Below the pieces are notes generated by a model. The model was not told the DNA's origin. It saw only the letters and a list, made by a program, of their open reading frames with translations, and made no database searches. Shown one piece after another: positions 33,317 through 42,632 of a stretch of 64,000 nucleotides of DNA (its first letter is position 1; every line of letters begins with the position of its first letter). This DNA comes from Trueperaceae bacterium (GTDB taxonomy: Bacteria; Deinococcota; Deinococci; Deinococcales; Trueperaceae). The stretch is taken from assembly GCA_036381595.1 (NCBI GenBank), contig DASVCN010000023.1, positions 124,001 to 188,000 of the forward strand, in the 5' to 3' direction. Both the position numbers and the translations under genes were made by a program.

Positions 33317-34621
33317 TCAGTTCTTGGCCAACGGTTGCGTCGCGAGCTGGGCGGCGAAGCTGGGCAGCACGACGGTGAAGCAAGTGCCCTCGGCGCCGGT
33401 CTCTACCCGCAGGTCGCCCCCGTGCTGCTCCACGATCCGGCTCACGACGGTGAGGCCGACACCGGCTCCTCTGCTGCCGCTGAAGTAGCGCTCGAAGATC
33501 CGTTCCAGGCGCTCCGGAGCGATACCGGGGCCTTCGTCCCTGACCCTCAGCTCGACCTGATCGGCTCGCTCCTCCAGCTCGATGCTCACCCCTTCGGGTC
33601 CGCCTGTGGCCTGGATGGCGTTGCGCACGAGGTTGCGTACCGCTTGCATGAGCATGTGGCTGTCGCCCACGACGCGCACGCCCTTCTGGGTCTCGATGCG
33701 GATCCCAGGGTAGGCCAGGTGGGTCCGTTCGAGCAGCTCGTCGAGCCGCACGACCTCGTTGTGCATCTGCCGCTCGAGTTCACCTCGCGCCAGGGTCAGG
33801 AGGTCCTGCGAGGTGAGGAGCAGCTCCTGGGCCGCGTCGTTTGCCGCGCGCAGGTGGGACTTCTCGTGCCCGTTGCTGCCAGCGTTCGATCCGACGTGCC
33901 GTTCGTAGGCGTCGAGGTGGCCCTTCACCAGGGTGAGCGGTGCGGCGAGTTCGTGCGCCACTTCGGCCATGAACGCACGCTCCTCCTCGCGGCGCTGACG
34001 GATGTTCCCCAGAGCGGCGTTGAGGGCCGACGCTACCTCCGCAACCTCGTCCTTGGGACCCCGGTACTCGACCTGCCCCGGGTCGCTGGGATCTATACCC
34101 CGGGCCTGCCTCGCCAGAGAGGCGAGTGGCGCGAGGGCTCCCTGGGCTACCAGGCCGCCGATGAGGGCTGCGATCAGTGAGATCAGGGCGCCCAGCCAGG
34201 TCAGCTGGCGGGCCAGATCGGTACGGGCGTTGACCTCGTCGGTAACGTCGAGTCCGATACGGAGCGTCGAACCGCCGTTCAGCGTCCGTCGAGCGGACAG
34301 GTAGGTGCGGCCGGCGAACTGCACCAGCGTTATCTCTTCCTCGGCCGGCAACGTCTCGCCGGCGTTCCGGGGCAGGACCACGCGCCCGTCGGGAGTCACC
34401 AGCTGCATGACGGTGCCCAGTCGTTCAGGCGCGTCGAGCGGAACGCCCACGACGGGGTTCGAGAGCACCCCCTCCATCCGGTTCAGCTCGCGCAACAGAA
34501 GGCCCTCCAGCTGCGACCACTGGTTACGTTGGTAGACGACGAAGGTCAGGGTTCCGTAGAGAAGGGCGGTGATCAGCGCGAGGATCCCGAACGCCAGGAT
34601 CATGCGGAGACGAAGCGTCAT
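33317..34621 (-). CDS. Two-component sensor histidine kinase
   Basis: A 434-residue membrane kinase. Two helices (about 7-30 and 140-163) flank a periplasmic sensor of about 110 residues. A HAMP region follows, then the H-box with phosphoacceptor His223 (EVAHELAAPLTLVKGH). The ATPase domain has the N-box AVRNLVRNAIQATGG, G1 RDEGPGIAP and G2 GAGVGLTVVSRI. It is the second gene after its response regulator (66-bp gap, same strand). The stimulus is unknown. The convergent queuosine gene ends 6 bp away. Confidence 0.95.
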   Translation of the reverse strand: MTLRLRMILAFGILALITALLYGTLTFVVYQRNQWSQLEGLLLRELNRMEGVLSNPVVGVPLDAPERLGTVMQLVTPDGRVVLPRNAGETLPAEEEITLVQFAGRTYLSARRTLNGGSTLRIGLDVTDEVNARTDLARQLTWLGALISLIAALIGGLVAQGALAPLASLARQARGIDPSDPGQVEYRGPKDEVAEVASALNAALGNIRQRREEERAFMAEVAHELAAPLTLVKGHLDAYERHVGSNAGSNGHEKSHLRAANDAAQELLLTSQDLLTLARGELERQMHNEVVRLDELLERTHLAYPGIRIETQKGVRVVGDSHMLMQAVRNLVRNAIQATGGPEGVSIELEERADQVELRVRDEGPGIAPERLERIFERYFSGSRGAGVGLTVVSRIVEQHGGDLRVETGAEGTCFTVVLPSFAAQLATQPLAKN

Positions 34622-34687
34622 CGCCGCATCGACCCTGCACCAGCCCGCGCTGCGAATATCGGTTCGCGTCCCTTCCCGGCGCTCGAA

Positions 34688-35350
34688 TCAGGGCACGACA
34701 TAGCCTGCACCCCGGACCGTCTGCACCAGCGAAGGTTCACCGGCATCCCGCAACTTGGTTCGCAATTTCGAAACGAACACCTCGATCGTGTTCGAACCCG
34801 GCGTTTCGCCCCGGTAGAGGCGGCGCTCGAGTTCGTCTCGCGAGAAGATACGGCCGCGATGCTCGAGCAGCAGAGTGAGGAGCTCGAACTCCCTGGCCGT
34901 GAGCGAGACCGGTACTCCGCATACGGTGCACGCCGCACCGGCTGGGTCCACGACTACCGAGCCCGCCTCGAGCAGCTGAGGCGTCTCCCGCTCCCTCATC
35001 CGCACGTGCACGCGCGCCAGCAACTCCTGGATACTGAACGGCTTCGCGAGGTAGTCGCTTGCCCCGGCATAGAGTCCCTTCACCCGGCTGTCGACGTCGG
35101 CCCGAGCGGTGAGCATCAGGATGCTCGCCTTCGACCTGCCGCCCACACGCCTCGAGACTTCGATACCGTCGAAATCGGGCAGGTTCAGGTCGAGGAGGAT
35201 CAGGTCGAACTCCTGCTCCTCGACCTTGAGTAGCGCGTCGGAACCGGTCCCGACCACTTCCGCCTTGTAGCCCTCGTGGCTCAGTTCCTGCTCGAGCAAC
35301 AGCGCCAGTTTCGGGTCGTCTTCGACGATGAGTATGCTGCCGCCCTTCAA
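34688..35350 (-). CDS. OmpR-family response regulator
   Basis: A 220-residue regulator. The receiver has an acidic pocket (Glu10, Asp11, Asp12), phosphoacceptor Asp54 (LILLDLNLPDFDG) and Lys103 (LAKPFS). The C-terminal winged helix has the PhoB-like VSLTAREFELLTLLLEHRGR and the NTIEVFVSKLRTKL recognition segment. It starts with TTG at 35350, 7 nt after GGAGG. It is the first gene of the operon with the kinase. Targets are not evident; a 143-bp divergent gap separates it from a secreted protein gene. Confidence 0.96.
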   Translation of the reverse strand: MKGGSILIVEDDPKLALLLEQELSHEGYKAEVVGTGSDALLKVEEQEFDLILLDLNLPDFDGIEVSRRVGGRSKASILMLTARADVDSRVKGLYAGASDYLAKPFSIQELLARVHVRMRERETPQLLEAGSVVVDPAGAACTVCGVPVSLTAREFELLTLLLEHRGRIFSRDELERRLYRGETPGSNTIEVFVSKLRTKLRDAGEPSLVQTVRGAGYVVP

Positions 35351-35493
35351 GTACGTACCTCCATGCTCAAGCGGATTCTATGTCGCGGCCCGCAGGGCGT
35401 TCCAGCGGTTTTCCACAGCCGAGCCGGCCGCCTTAACCCGGCTTCAGCTCCGGTAAGGGGCCGTTCAGGCCGAAGGGTTAGCATTCTCGCGAG

Positions 35494-36009
35494 GTGAGCA
35501 TGAGTCGGATCATGATGATGACATCGACCACGGCTGCGCTGCTGGTCTCGGCCTGCGCCCTGGCGTGGGGCTGGCAGGCAGGTACCCGGCTCACCCTCGT
35601 GACGAGTGACGGGGCGAGGATCATAGGGGTGGGGGGCGTGCACGAGGGTGAGGTCGAGATCACCATCGAGCGTAACTTCAAGGGTTACGCCGTGCTGATG
35701 ATCGAGAGCCCGGATGGCGCGCTGGAAACATTCGACGTGGTAGTGGAGCCCGACGGGAACATCGTCGTAGGGGCAGGCGGGAACTACTCGAACCTGAGCG
35801 ACTCCACCGAACGGGCCGGGCTGGGTTATCGACTCAGTCTCGACGACGGGGCCCAGGCGCAGTCGCCTGCCTCCTCGGTCGAGCCGAGCTCCCTGATCGC
35901 CAGCCAGAGCGCACTGGACGCGCTCGGCCTGAAGTACGAAGAGCCGCCCGGACTCGAAGTCGCGGAAAGGGCGCGTTCGCTCGGCAAGGGGGGAGCCGAC
36001 GAGCAGTAG
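35494..36009 (+). CDS. Secreted hypothetical protein
   Basis: A 171-residue protein with a signal peptide (about 1-26, MMMTSTTAALLVSACALAWG region; a Cys at about 20 is not in a good lipobox). A beta-rich middle of alternating short strands with Gly/Asp turns (VTSDGARIIGVGGVHEG and VVEPDGNIVVGAGG) gives way to a disordered Ser/Gln/Pro tail. I do not recognise a family. It starts at ATG 35494 behind GAGGTGAG and is divergent from the two-component operon, which could regulate it. Confidence 0.65.
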   Translation: MSMSRIMMMTSTTAALLVSACALAWGWQAGTRLTLVTSDGARIIGVGGVHEGEVEITIERNFKGYAVLMIESPDGALETFDVVVEPDGNIVVGAGGNYSNLSDSTERAGLGYRLSLDDGAQAQSPASSVEPSSLIASQSALDALGLKYEEPPGLEVAERARSLGKGGADEQ

Positions 36010-36074
36010 GCAGTAGATGGGCCGGGAGTCGCGGCGCAAGCAGCGACCAGCGGGCAGCGGGGTGCGGAGAGCGA

Positions 36075-36096
36075 GCGGAGGACGAAGGTCCTCCGC
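36075..36096 (+). terminator. Hairpin after the secreted protein gene
   Basis: A perfect 9-bp stem (36075-36083 with 36088-36096) and GAAG tetraloop, 66 nt after the stop. It is followed by a T-poor stretch, so terminator strength is uncertain. Confidence 0.5.
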
Positions 36097-36101
36097 CCTG
36101 C

Positions 36102-36107
36102 TACTTT
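36102..36107 (+). promoter_or_regulatory. Leaderless -10 box for prmC
   Basis: TACTTT, 7 nt before ATG 36115. No ribosome site is present between them. Confidence 0.55.
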
Positions 36108-36114
36108 GGTGCGC

Positions 36115-36963
36115 ATGCCCCAACCGCATTCGGTCCACGAGGCCTACACCGAGGCCGTCCGACGGCTGTCGCTAGCGGGGGTGGCCAGCCCGGAAGCGGA
36201 AGCGTGGCAACTGGTCGAGGCGGCAACCGGCCTCGAGCGGAGCCGGCTCATCACCGACAGCGGAGCGTTGGGACGCGACGAGCAGCGCCGCCTGGGAGAG
36301 TGGTTGGCCAGGCGTGAATTGCGCGAACCGCTCCAACTGATCCTCGGCAGGGCCCCCTTCTACGGCCTCGAGATCCCGATCGCGCCCGGAGTGCTCGTGC
36401 CTAGGCCCGAAACGGAGCGACTCGTAGAGATGACCCTGGAGCGGGTGCGCGGCTTCGCCGCACCCCGCATCCTGGACGTGGGCACCGGATCCGGTGCGGT
36501 GGCTCTGGCCATCAAGAGCGAGCGTCCCGACGCCATCGTGGAGGCGAGCGAGATCGACGAGTCGGTACTCCGCCGCGCCCGTGAGAATGCGGCGGCATTG
36601 GACCTGGAGGTCGTTTTCCGCCGGAGCGACCTTCTCGACTCGGCCGCGGTCAGGAGTTTCGCCGCCTCCTCTCACGTTGTCGTCTCCAACCCGCCCTATC
36701 TGCCTGCAGGCGACCGGGAGATGGCTTCGCCCGAGGTTCGCTGGGACCCGCCGGAGGCGCTCTACGCGGGGGAGGACGGCCTGGTGGTCTTCCGACGATT
36801 GATGGCACAGGCACACGAACTGATGAGCAGCGGCAGCCTGCTCATAGTCGAGCTCGACCCGCGCAACGTCGAACTGGCGAAGGAAGAGGCTTCCGCCTGG
36901 GCCGCTGCCGATATCCACGCCGACCTGGCGGGAAGGGCCAGATTCCTGGAGCTAAGGCGCTGA
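36115..36963 (+). CDS. prmC: Release-factor glutamine methyltransferase
   Basis: A 282-residue enzyme methylating the Gln of the GGQ motif in release factors RF1 and RF2. It has an N-terminal helical release-factor-binding domain (1-75), YGLEIPIAPGVLVPRPETE before the SAM domain, motif I ILDVGTGSGAVALA and the catalytic NPPYLP with the following RWDPPEALYAGEDGL. ATG 36115 is preferred for the box 7 nt upstream; GTG 36109 and TTG 36106 would add two or three residues. It is convergent with lspA, 65 bp away. Confidence 0.95.
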   Translation: MPQPHSVHEAYTEAVRRLSLAGVASPEAEAWQLVEAATGLERSRLITDSGALGRDEQRRLGEWLARRELREPLQLILGRAPFYGLEIPIAPGVLVPRPETERLVEMTLERVRGFAAPRILDVGTGSGAVALAIKSERPDAIVEASEIDESVLRRARENAAALDLEVVFRRSDLLDSAAVRSFAASSHVVVSNPPYLPAGDREMASPEVRWDPPEALYAGEDGLVVFRRLMAQAHELMSSGSLLIVELDPRNVELAKEEASAWAAADIHADLAGRARFLELRR

Positions 36964-37028
36964 CTCGCCGGCCCGGGTCGAGCCGGAGCCACCTGCCACC
37001 CTGAGGACGGCGGGACCGCGGGCGGCCA

Positions 37029-37577
37029 TCAGGAGCGGTCGCGACCGTCCAGTCCGCGGAAGAACTCCGGTTCCGCAAGCGCACGGCGCTCCTCGGCTTC
37101 ACGCCTGCTCTCGAGGAGGCTGCCCAGGAAGAGCAGGATCCCACCGATCACGACGAACGAATCGGCCAGATTGAAGACGGGGAAGTCGAAACTGCCGCTG
37201 CGGAAGTGGATGAAGTCGATCACGAAGCCTAGCAGCAGCCGGTCGATCATGTTCCCCAGCGCGCCGGCGAGGATGAGCGCGAGGGCGACGTGAGGCAACG
37301 GGGAGAGCGTCGCGCCGCGGCGCACCAGGTACCAGACGATGACCAGCGAAACGGCTGCCGAGAGCAGTCCCAGCAGAAGAGTCCCGTCCACGTTCACGCC
37401 GGCGACCTGCAGGTTGATGTCGCGCAACAGCCCGAACGCTGCACCGGTGTTCCGGATATAGGTGAGTCTGAAACCCCAACCGAGTTCGAGCGCTCCGCCC
37501 CCGGCAAAACTGCTGGTCGCCCACCATTTGCTCAGCTGGTCAGCTGCGATCAGCAGCGCCGCGAGAAGCAGATACAT
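37029..37577 (-). CDS. lspA: Lipoprotein signal peptidase II
   Basis: A 182-residue membrane aspartic protease that cleaves prolipoprotein signal peptides after diacylglyceryl transfer. It has four helices, IRNTGAAFGL (41-50), and the catalytic Asp121 (GFVIDFIHF) and Asp139 (FNLADSF). A charged C-terminal tail of about 30 residues is unusual but harmless. The start ATG 37577 has a TATACT box 6 nt upstream. Its substrate in this window would be the repeat lipoprotein at 6.4-8.3 kb. Confidence 0.96.
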   Translation of the reverse strand: MYLLLAALLIAADQLSKWWATSSFAGGGALELGWGFRLTYIRNTGAAFGLLRDINLQVAGVNVDGTLLLGLLSAAVSLVIVWYLVRRGATLSPLPHVALALILAGALGNMIDRLLLGFVIDFIHFRSGSFDFPVFNLADSFVVIGGILLFLGSLLESRREAEERRALAEPEFFRGLDGRDRS

Positions 37578-37583
37578 CGGGGC

Positions 37584-37589
37584 AGTATA
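37584..37589 (-). promoter_or_regulatory. Leaderless -10 box for lspA
   Basis: TATACT on the minus strand, 6 nt before ATG 37577. Confidence 0.6.
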
Positions 37590-37704
37590 CGTTTCCGTGA
37601 GTCTGGAGGCGGTCTCCTGCTCACTTTCTGAGGGCGTCTCTCATCCTGCTGGCGAGAGCGGCGCGAACCTGTCAGGTCATACGGCGACTCTCCGGGGGAT
37701 TCGT

Positions 37705-37733
37705 TATAGTGACGCGCATAACGCGAATAACGC
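37705..37733 (+). promoter_or_regulatory. Possible gdh promoter with direct repeats
   Basis: TATAGT (37705-37710) may be a -10 box. Just downstream, ATAACGCG occurs twice 9 bp apart, in a locally AT-richer patch between 37717 and 37733. This could be an operator, but that is speculative. Confidence 0.35.
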
Positions 37734-37790
37734 GCCACACGGCCAGCTCCCCGGCTTGGCTGTGAATACGACGCGAAAGGCGATGATTGT

Positions 37791-40700
37791 ATGCCTGCCA
37801 CCCTGAAACAGGTGCGAAGCCGGATCGAGAAGGAAGGCGGCGATCCGCTCGTCGCGGCCTTCGCCGAGGTGCTCTTCGAGAAGTCCGACACTCGCTTCCT
37901 GGAGAGCTTCGATCCCGAGAGCCTCAGTGCGATGGCGACGGAGAGTTTCAGGTTCCTCGATGGACTGGGGAACGATGAGCTCCGAGTCGAGGTATTCAAC
38001 CCGAGCGTCACTGCCGATGGTTGGGAGGCTCCCTTCACCATCCTGCGGCTCTGCCTTCAGGACCGTCCCTTCATCGTCGACTCGGTGAGGGCCGAGCTAA
38101 GACGCCGCCAATTCGGGCTCATGCACCTCCTTCACCCGATCTACAGCGTGCGGCGCGACGATTCCGGGTCGATAACGGAGATCGGAGCTCGCCGCGGGGT
38201 TGGCCGCCAGGAATCGTTCGAGATCTACTTCCTCGAACTGGAGGCGAGCGAAGAGCGGCGCAGCGAACTCGAAACCGCCGTGCGCGGCGTGCTCGAGGAT
38301 GTGATCCTAGCCACCAACGACTACCAGTTGATGCGCGACCAGGCGGCCCGAGTTCGCGACTACATCCGCGAACTGCAGGATCATGGCGGTGAGATCGCCC
38401 TTTCGGAACGCGACGAGGAGCTCGAGGAGTACGCCCAGTTCATGGACTGGCTCGACGACGACAACTTCATCTTCCTCGGCTACCGGGAGTACGAGATATT
38501 CCGTAAGGGGCAGAAGAGCTTCCTGCAGGTCAAGTCAGATTCGGGTCTCGGCATCCTCTCCCGGGCGCAGGAGAGCGCCTACAGCGAGCCGGTGCCGCTC
38601 GAGCAGATCCCCGATGGGTTGCGGGAGCGGGTGATCGGCGGCCGGCTGTTCACAGTAACCAAGACGAACGCCGAGGCGACGGTGCACCGGGCAGCCCGGA
38701 TGGATTACATCGGCGTCAAGAGGCTCGACGAGGAGGGAGCGGTCGAAGGGGAGCAGAGGTTCCTCGGCCTGTTCACGTCCAAGGCGCTCTCGGCTCCGGT
38801 CGAAGAGGTACCCATCCTGCGCCGACGACTTCGTCAGGTGCTCGAGCTGGACCACGCCGTACCCGACTCGCACGACTACAAGCAGATCGTCAGCATCTTC
38901 AACAATCTGCCGCGGGAGGAGCTGTTCTGGTCCGACGCTCAGCAGCTGCACCGCGACATTCGCACCATCATGGCGCTCGAGCAGGAGCGGGAGATAAGAC
39001 TCACACTGCGCCCCGACCCTCTGGCTCGCGGTCTCGCGCTGATGGTGATCATGCCCCGCGAACGCTTCAACTCGGAGGTGCGGCGCCGGGTACAGCGCTT
39101 CCTGACCAGCGCTCTCGAGGCCACCCACGTCGACTACCAGCTGGCGATGGGCGAGGACGAGGACCAGGTCCGCTTCCACTTCTTCTTCACGACCCGCATG
39201 CCCGCCGAGCAGGTCGACGTTCGCGACCTCGAGCACGAGGTCGCCGAACTGGCCCGCACCTGGGGTGACGAACTGCGGGCGCGTCTGGTCGCCCGTCACG
39301 GCCAGGTGGAGGGCCGCAGGTTGGCGGAGCGTTACGAGCCGGCGTTCGACGAGCGCTACCGTGCCGACGTGTCACCGAGCGGCGCGCTGCTCGACATCGA
39401 CAACATCGAGCTGCTGGGCGAGGCACCCTTCCGCGTCGACCTGGTCACCCCGCCCAGCGAGTCCCGACGGGAGCAGGCGAGCCTGCTGAGGATCTACCAC
39501 CACAAGCGGACGCTGGTGCTCTCGGAGGTGCTGCCGATCCTCGAGAACACCGGCCTGCGGGTGCTGGAGCAGATCTCCTACTGGGCCGGACTCCCCGAAG
39601 GCGATCGCGGCATCGACGTGTTCAGGGTCCAGGACCTTTCCGGCCGGCCCCTCGATGTGCGCGCGCTGGGCAAGCGGCTCATCTTCGCCCTCGAGTCGCT
39701 GCTGGCCGGGGTCGCCGAGAACGACCGCCTCAACCGGCTGATCCTCGCTGCCGGACTCGACATCGACCAGGTGGCGCTGCTGCGCGCGTACCAGATGTAT
39801 TACGGGCAGCTCTCGGCGGTGACTAGCCGGAGGTCGCTCTACGACACCCTGCTCAGCTACCCGGAGGCGGCATCGGCGCTCTTCGACTTCTTCCGCGCCC
39901 GTTTCGATCCGGGCATCGACTCCCAACGCCAGGAGAGGGTGGCGGCCGCCCGAGCGCGTTTCGAAGCGGCCCTCGAGGAGGTCTCATCGCTTCCCGAGGA
40001 TCAGGCGCTGCGCGGTCTCTTCAACCTGATGGAGGCGACCGTGAGGAGCAACTTCTTCCTCGGCCGCGAGTACATCTCCTTCAAGATCGCTTCCCGCAGC
40101 GTCACGGTGATGCCCGAGCCGCGCCCGCTCTACGAGATCGCGGTCTCCTCGCCTCACGTGGAGGGGGTGCATCTGCGCGGAGGCAAGGTGGCCAGAGGCG
40201 GCATCCGCTGGTCCGACCGGCGGGACGACTTCCGCACGGAGGTACTGGGCCTGATGAAGACCCAGATGACGAAGAACGCGGTGATCGTGCCGGTGGGCTC
40301 CAAGGGGGGGTTCGTGCTGGTCGACCCGCCCGGCGACCGGGAGGCGCTGGGCAAGCACGTGCGCGAGCAGTACCAGACGTTCATGCGAGGCCTGCTCGAC
40401 CTGACCGACAACATCGTGGATGGTGAGGTGGTGAGGCCCCAGGGCCTGGTCATCTACGACGACGACGACCCCTACCTCGTCGTGGCAGCCGACAAGGGCA
40501 CCGCCACCTTCTCGGATCTGGCCAACGCTACCGCCGCCGAGTACGACTTCTGGCTGGGGGACGCCTTCGCCTCGGGCGGATCGCACGGTTACGACCACAA
40601 GGAGATCGGGATAACAGCCCGGGGGGCCTGGGAGACGGTCGCGCGCCACTTCCGCGAGATGGGCGTGAACATCCACCAGGACGAGTTCACGGCCGTCGGC

Positions 40701-42587
40701 ATCGGCGACATGTCGGGTGACGTGTTCGGCAACGGGATGCTCTACACCGACAAGATCAAGCTCGTGGCCGCGTTCAACCACCTCCACATCTTCCTCGACC
40801 CCGACCCCGACCCGGCCAGGAGCTACCGGGAGCGCAAGCGACTCTTCGAGATGCCCCGCTCCAGCTGGCGCGACTACGACACGTCGAAGATCTCCAAGGG
40901 GGGCGGCGTGTTCGACCGCTCCGCCAAGTCGATCCGCCTGTCGCCCGAGATCCGCGAACTCCTGGACGTCGAGGAGGAGGTGCTGAGCGGTCAGGCGCTG
41001 GTGAGGGCCATCCTCCGCTGCGACGTGGACCTGCTCTGGAACGGCGGCATAGGCACCTACGTGAAGAGTTCGGCCGAGAGCGATCATGACGTTGGCGACG
41101 CGGCCAACGATCAGGTGCGGGTCGATGCCGCCGAGTTGCGCTGCAAGGTAGTGGGCGAAGGCGGGAACCTGGGCCTCACCCAACGTGCCCGCATCGAGTA
41201 CGCACTGGCGGGCGGCCGGGTGAACACCGACGCCATCGACAACTCGGCCGGCGTGGACCTCTCGGACCACGAGGTCAACATCAAGGTGCTGCTGCGGCCG
41301 GCGCTCGCCTCCGGAGAGCTCACGATGGTGCAGCGGAACCGGCTGCTCGAGGAGATGACCGAAGAGGTGAGCGCTCTCGTGCTCGCCGACAACTACCGGC
41401 AGTCGCTGGCCCTCTCCCTGGCCGAGGGGCGTAGCCGCGAGGACCCGCTCCTGTTCGAATCGCTGCAGCTCTACCTGGCGGAACGCGGTGGGCTCGACGC
41501 CAAGGTCGAGGCGATGCCCACCGCCCGTCAGCTGACCGAGCGGCAGCGCGCCTCCGCCGGCTACACCCGGCCCGAACTGGCGGTGCTGCTCGCCTATACG
41601 AAGATGGGCCTCTACCGCCGTATCCTCGAAACCGACTTCCCCGAGGAGAAGCACTTCCGGCACTACCTCCACGACTACTTCCCTCAGGTGCTTCAGGAGC
41701 GGTTCGCCGACGAGGTCGAGAACCACGCCCTGCGCCGCGAGATAATCGCTACCCAGTTCACCAACACCGTCGTCGACATCCTTGGCATCACCTTCGTCCA
41801 TCGCACCATCCGGGACACCGGCGCGACCCCGGTCGAGGTGATCCGCGCGGCCCTCGTCGCCCTCGAGATCCTCGACGTCCAGCACTACCTGAAGCAGGTC
41901 TTCGCGCTCGACAACCTGGTTCCGGCGGCCGCTCAGTACGCCGCCATCTCGGAGATGGTCGAGGCGGTGGAGGGGATCGTCAACTGGATCCTACTCGCCG
42001 ACCTCACCCGCACCCCCATCTCCAGCTTCGTCGCCACCTACCGGGCGCCGCTCGCCGAACTACGCCGGCGGCTCAACGACTTCCTGCCACCCGCCGAGAA
42101 GCGCCTCTACGCCCGCCAGCAGAAGAGGATCGCCCAGGAGGGGTTCGACGAGGAGCTCGTCGCCGAGATAGCGGCGTTCGACTACCTGCCCACGAGTGTT
42201 GGCATCGTCGAAGTAGCCGAGCGGACCGGGGTGCCGCTCGACGAGGCGGCCATCCGCTTCTACGCTCTGGGGGAGAGGCTCTCGCTGGGTTGGTTGCGGG
42301 ATGGGCTGAGCCGGCTCCAATCCTCCAGCAAGTGGGAGAAGATCGCCGTCGGCGGCCTCATCATGGAGTTGAGGCGGCTGCAGCGTGACCTGACCGAGGC
42401 CTACGTGAGGGCGCGGTTCGAGGAGCCCGAGCTCAAGGTCGATGCCTTCCTCGCCCGCTACCCCAACCTGCTTCGTCGTTACGACCAGGCCCTCGAGGAG
42501 ATGAAGAAGGAGGAGGCACTGGGCTTAGCGAGCGGGGGCGTTCTCGGCAGATTGCTGTCGCAGGCCGAGCTTCCGACGCACGACTAG
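37791..42587 (+). CDS. Large NAD-dependent glutamate dehydrogenase
   Basis: A 1598-residue enzyme of the GDH180-type bacterial NAD-GDH family that oxidatively deaminates glutamate to 2-oxoglutarate and ammonia, feeding the TCA cycle. The N-terminal half is regulatory, with ACT-like regions. The catalytic core begins near residue 760. GGIRWSDRRDDFRTEVLGLM is at about 803, the catalytic Lys region GSKGGFVLVDPPGD at about 837, the NAD domain includes the THxS-like VGIGDMSGDVFGNGML, and NGGIGTYVKSS follows. The C-terminal helical domain is complete. It has normal length and no frameshift. It is monocistronic, with a shared hairpin after it. Confidence 0.97.
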   Translation: MPATLKQVRSRIEKEGGDPLVAAFAEVLFEKSDTRFLESFDPESLSAMATESFRFLDGLGNDELRVEVFNPSVTADGWEAPFTILRLCLQDRPFIVDSVRAELRRRQFGLMHLLHPIYSVRRDDSGSITEIGARRGVGRQESFEIYFLELEASEERRSELETAVRGVLEDVILATNDYQLMRDQAARVRDYIRELQDHGGEIALSERDEELEEYAQFMDWLDDDNFIFLGYREYEIFRKGQKSFLQVKSDSGLGILSRAQESAYSEPVPLEQIPDGLRERVIGGRLFTVTKTNAEATVHRAARMDYIGVKRLDEEGAVEGEQRFLGLFTSKALSAPVEEVPILRRRLRQVLELDHAVPDSHDYKQIVSIFNNLPREELFWSDAQQLHRDIRTIMALEQEREIRLTLRPDPLARGLALMVIMPRERFNSEVRRRVQRFLTSALEATHVDYQLAMGEDEDQVRFHFFFTTRMPAEQVDVRDLEHEVAELARTWGDELRARLVARHGQVEGRRLAERYEPAFDERYRADVSPSGALLDIDNIELLGEAPFRVDLVTPPSESRREQASLLRIYHHKRTLVLSEVLPILENTGLRVLEQISYWAGLPEGDRGIDVFRVQDLSGRPLDVRALGKRLIFALESLLAGVAENDRLNRLILAAGLDIDQVALLRAYQMYYGQLSAVTSRRSLYDTLLSYPEAASALFDFFRARFDPGIDSQRQERVAAARARFEAALEEVSSLPEDQALRGLFNLMEATVRSNFFLGREYISFKIASRSVTVMPEPRPLYEIAVSSPHVEGVHLRGGKVARGGIRWSDRRDDFRTEVLGLMKTQMTKNAVIVPVGSKGGFVLVDPPGDREALGKHVREQYQTFMRGLLDLTDNIVDGEVVRPQGLVIYDDDDPYLVVAADKGTATFSDLANATAAEYDFWLGDAFASGGSHGYDHKEIGITARGAWETVARHFREMGVNIHQDEFTAVGIGDMSGDVFGNGMLYTDKIKLVAAFNHLHIFLDPDPDPARSYRERKRLFEMPRSSWRDYDTSKISKGGGVFDRSAKSIRLSPEIRELLDVEEEVLSGQALVRAILRCDVDLLWNGGIGTYVKSSAESDHDVGDAANDQVRVDAAELRCKVVGEGGNLGLTQRARIEYALAGGRVNTDAIDNSAGVDLSDHEVNIKVLLRPALASGELTMVQRNRLLEEMTEEVSALVLADNYRQSLALSLAEGRSREDPLLFESLQLYLAERGGLDAKVEAMPTARQLTERQRASAGYTRPELAVLLAYTKMGLYRRILETDFPEEKHFRHYLHDYFPQVLQERFADEVENHALRREIIATQFTNTVVDILGITFVHRTIRDTGATPVEVIRAALVALEILDVQHYLKQVFALDNLVPAAAQYAAISEMVEAVEGIVNWILLADLTRTPISSFVATYRAPLAELRRRLNDFLPPAEKRLYARQQKRIAQEGFDEELVAEIAAFDYLPTSVGIVEVAERTGVPLDEAAIRFYALGERLSLGWLRDGLSRLQSSSKWEKIAVGGLIMELRRLQRDLTEAYVRARFEEPELKVDAFLARYPNLLRRYDQALEEMKKEEALGLASGGVLGRLLSQAELPTHD

Positions 42588-42603
42588 TCACGGCTGGCAG
42601 GGT

Positions 42604-42632
42604 GGCCGACCCGGTGTCACGCCGGGTCGGCC
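42604..42632. terminator. Hairpin overlapping the hemW stop codon
   Basis: A perfect 11-bp stem (42604-42614 with 42622-42632), with the hemW TGA inside its 7-nt loop. It begins 17 nt after the gdh stop, so one structure can serve both convergent transcripts. There is no T tract. Confidence 0.65.

Noticed and set aside
39984-41885. A 633-codon open frame on the strand opposite gdh
   Set aside because: Composition-driven antisense frame in GC-rich coding DNA; the gdh frame has clear family motifs throughout. The same applies to long antisense frames opposite sdhA, the M16 genes and the tyrosine kinase.
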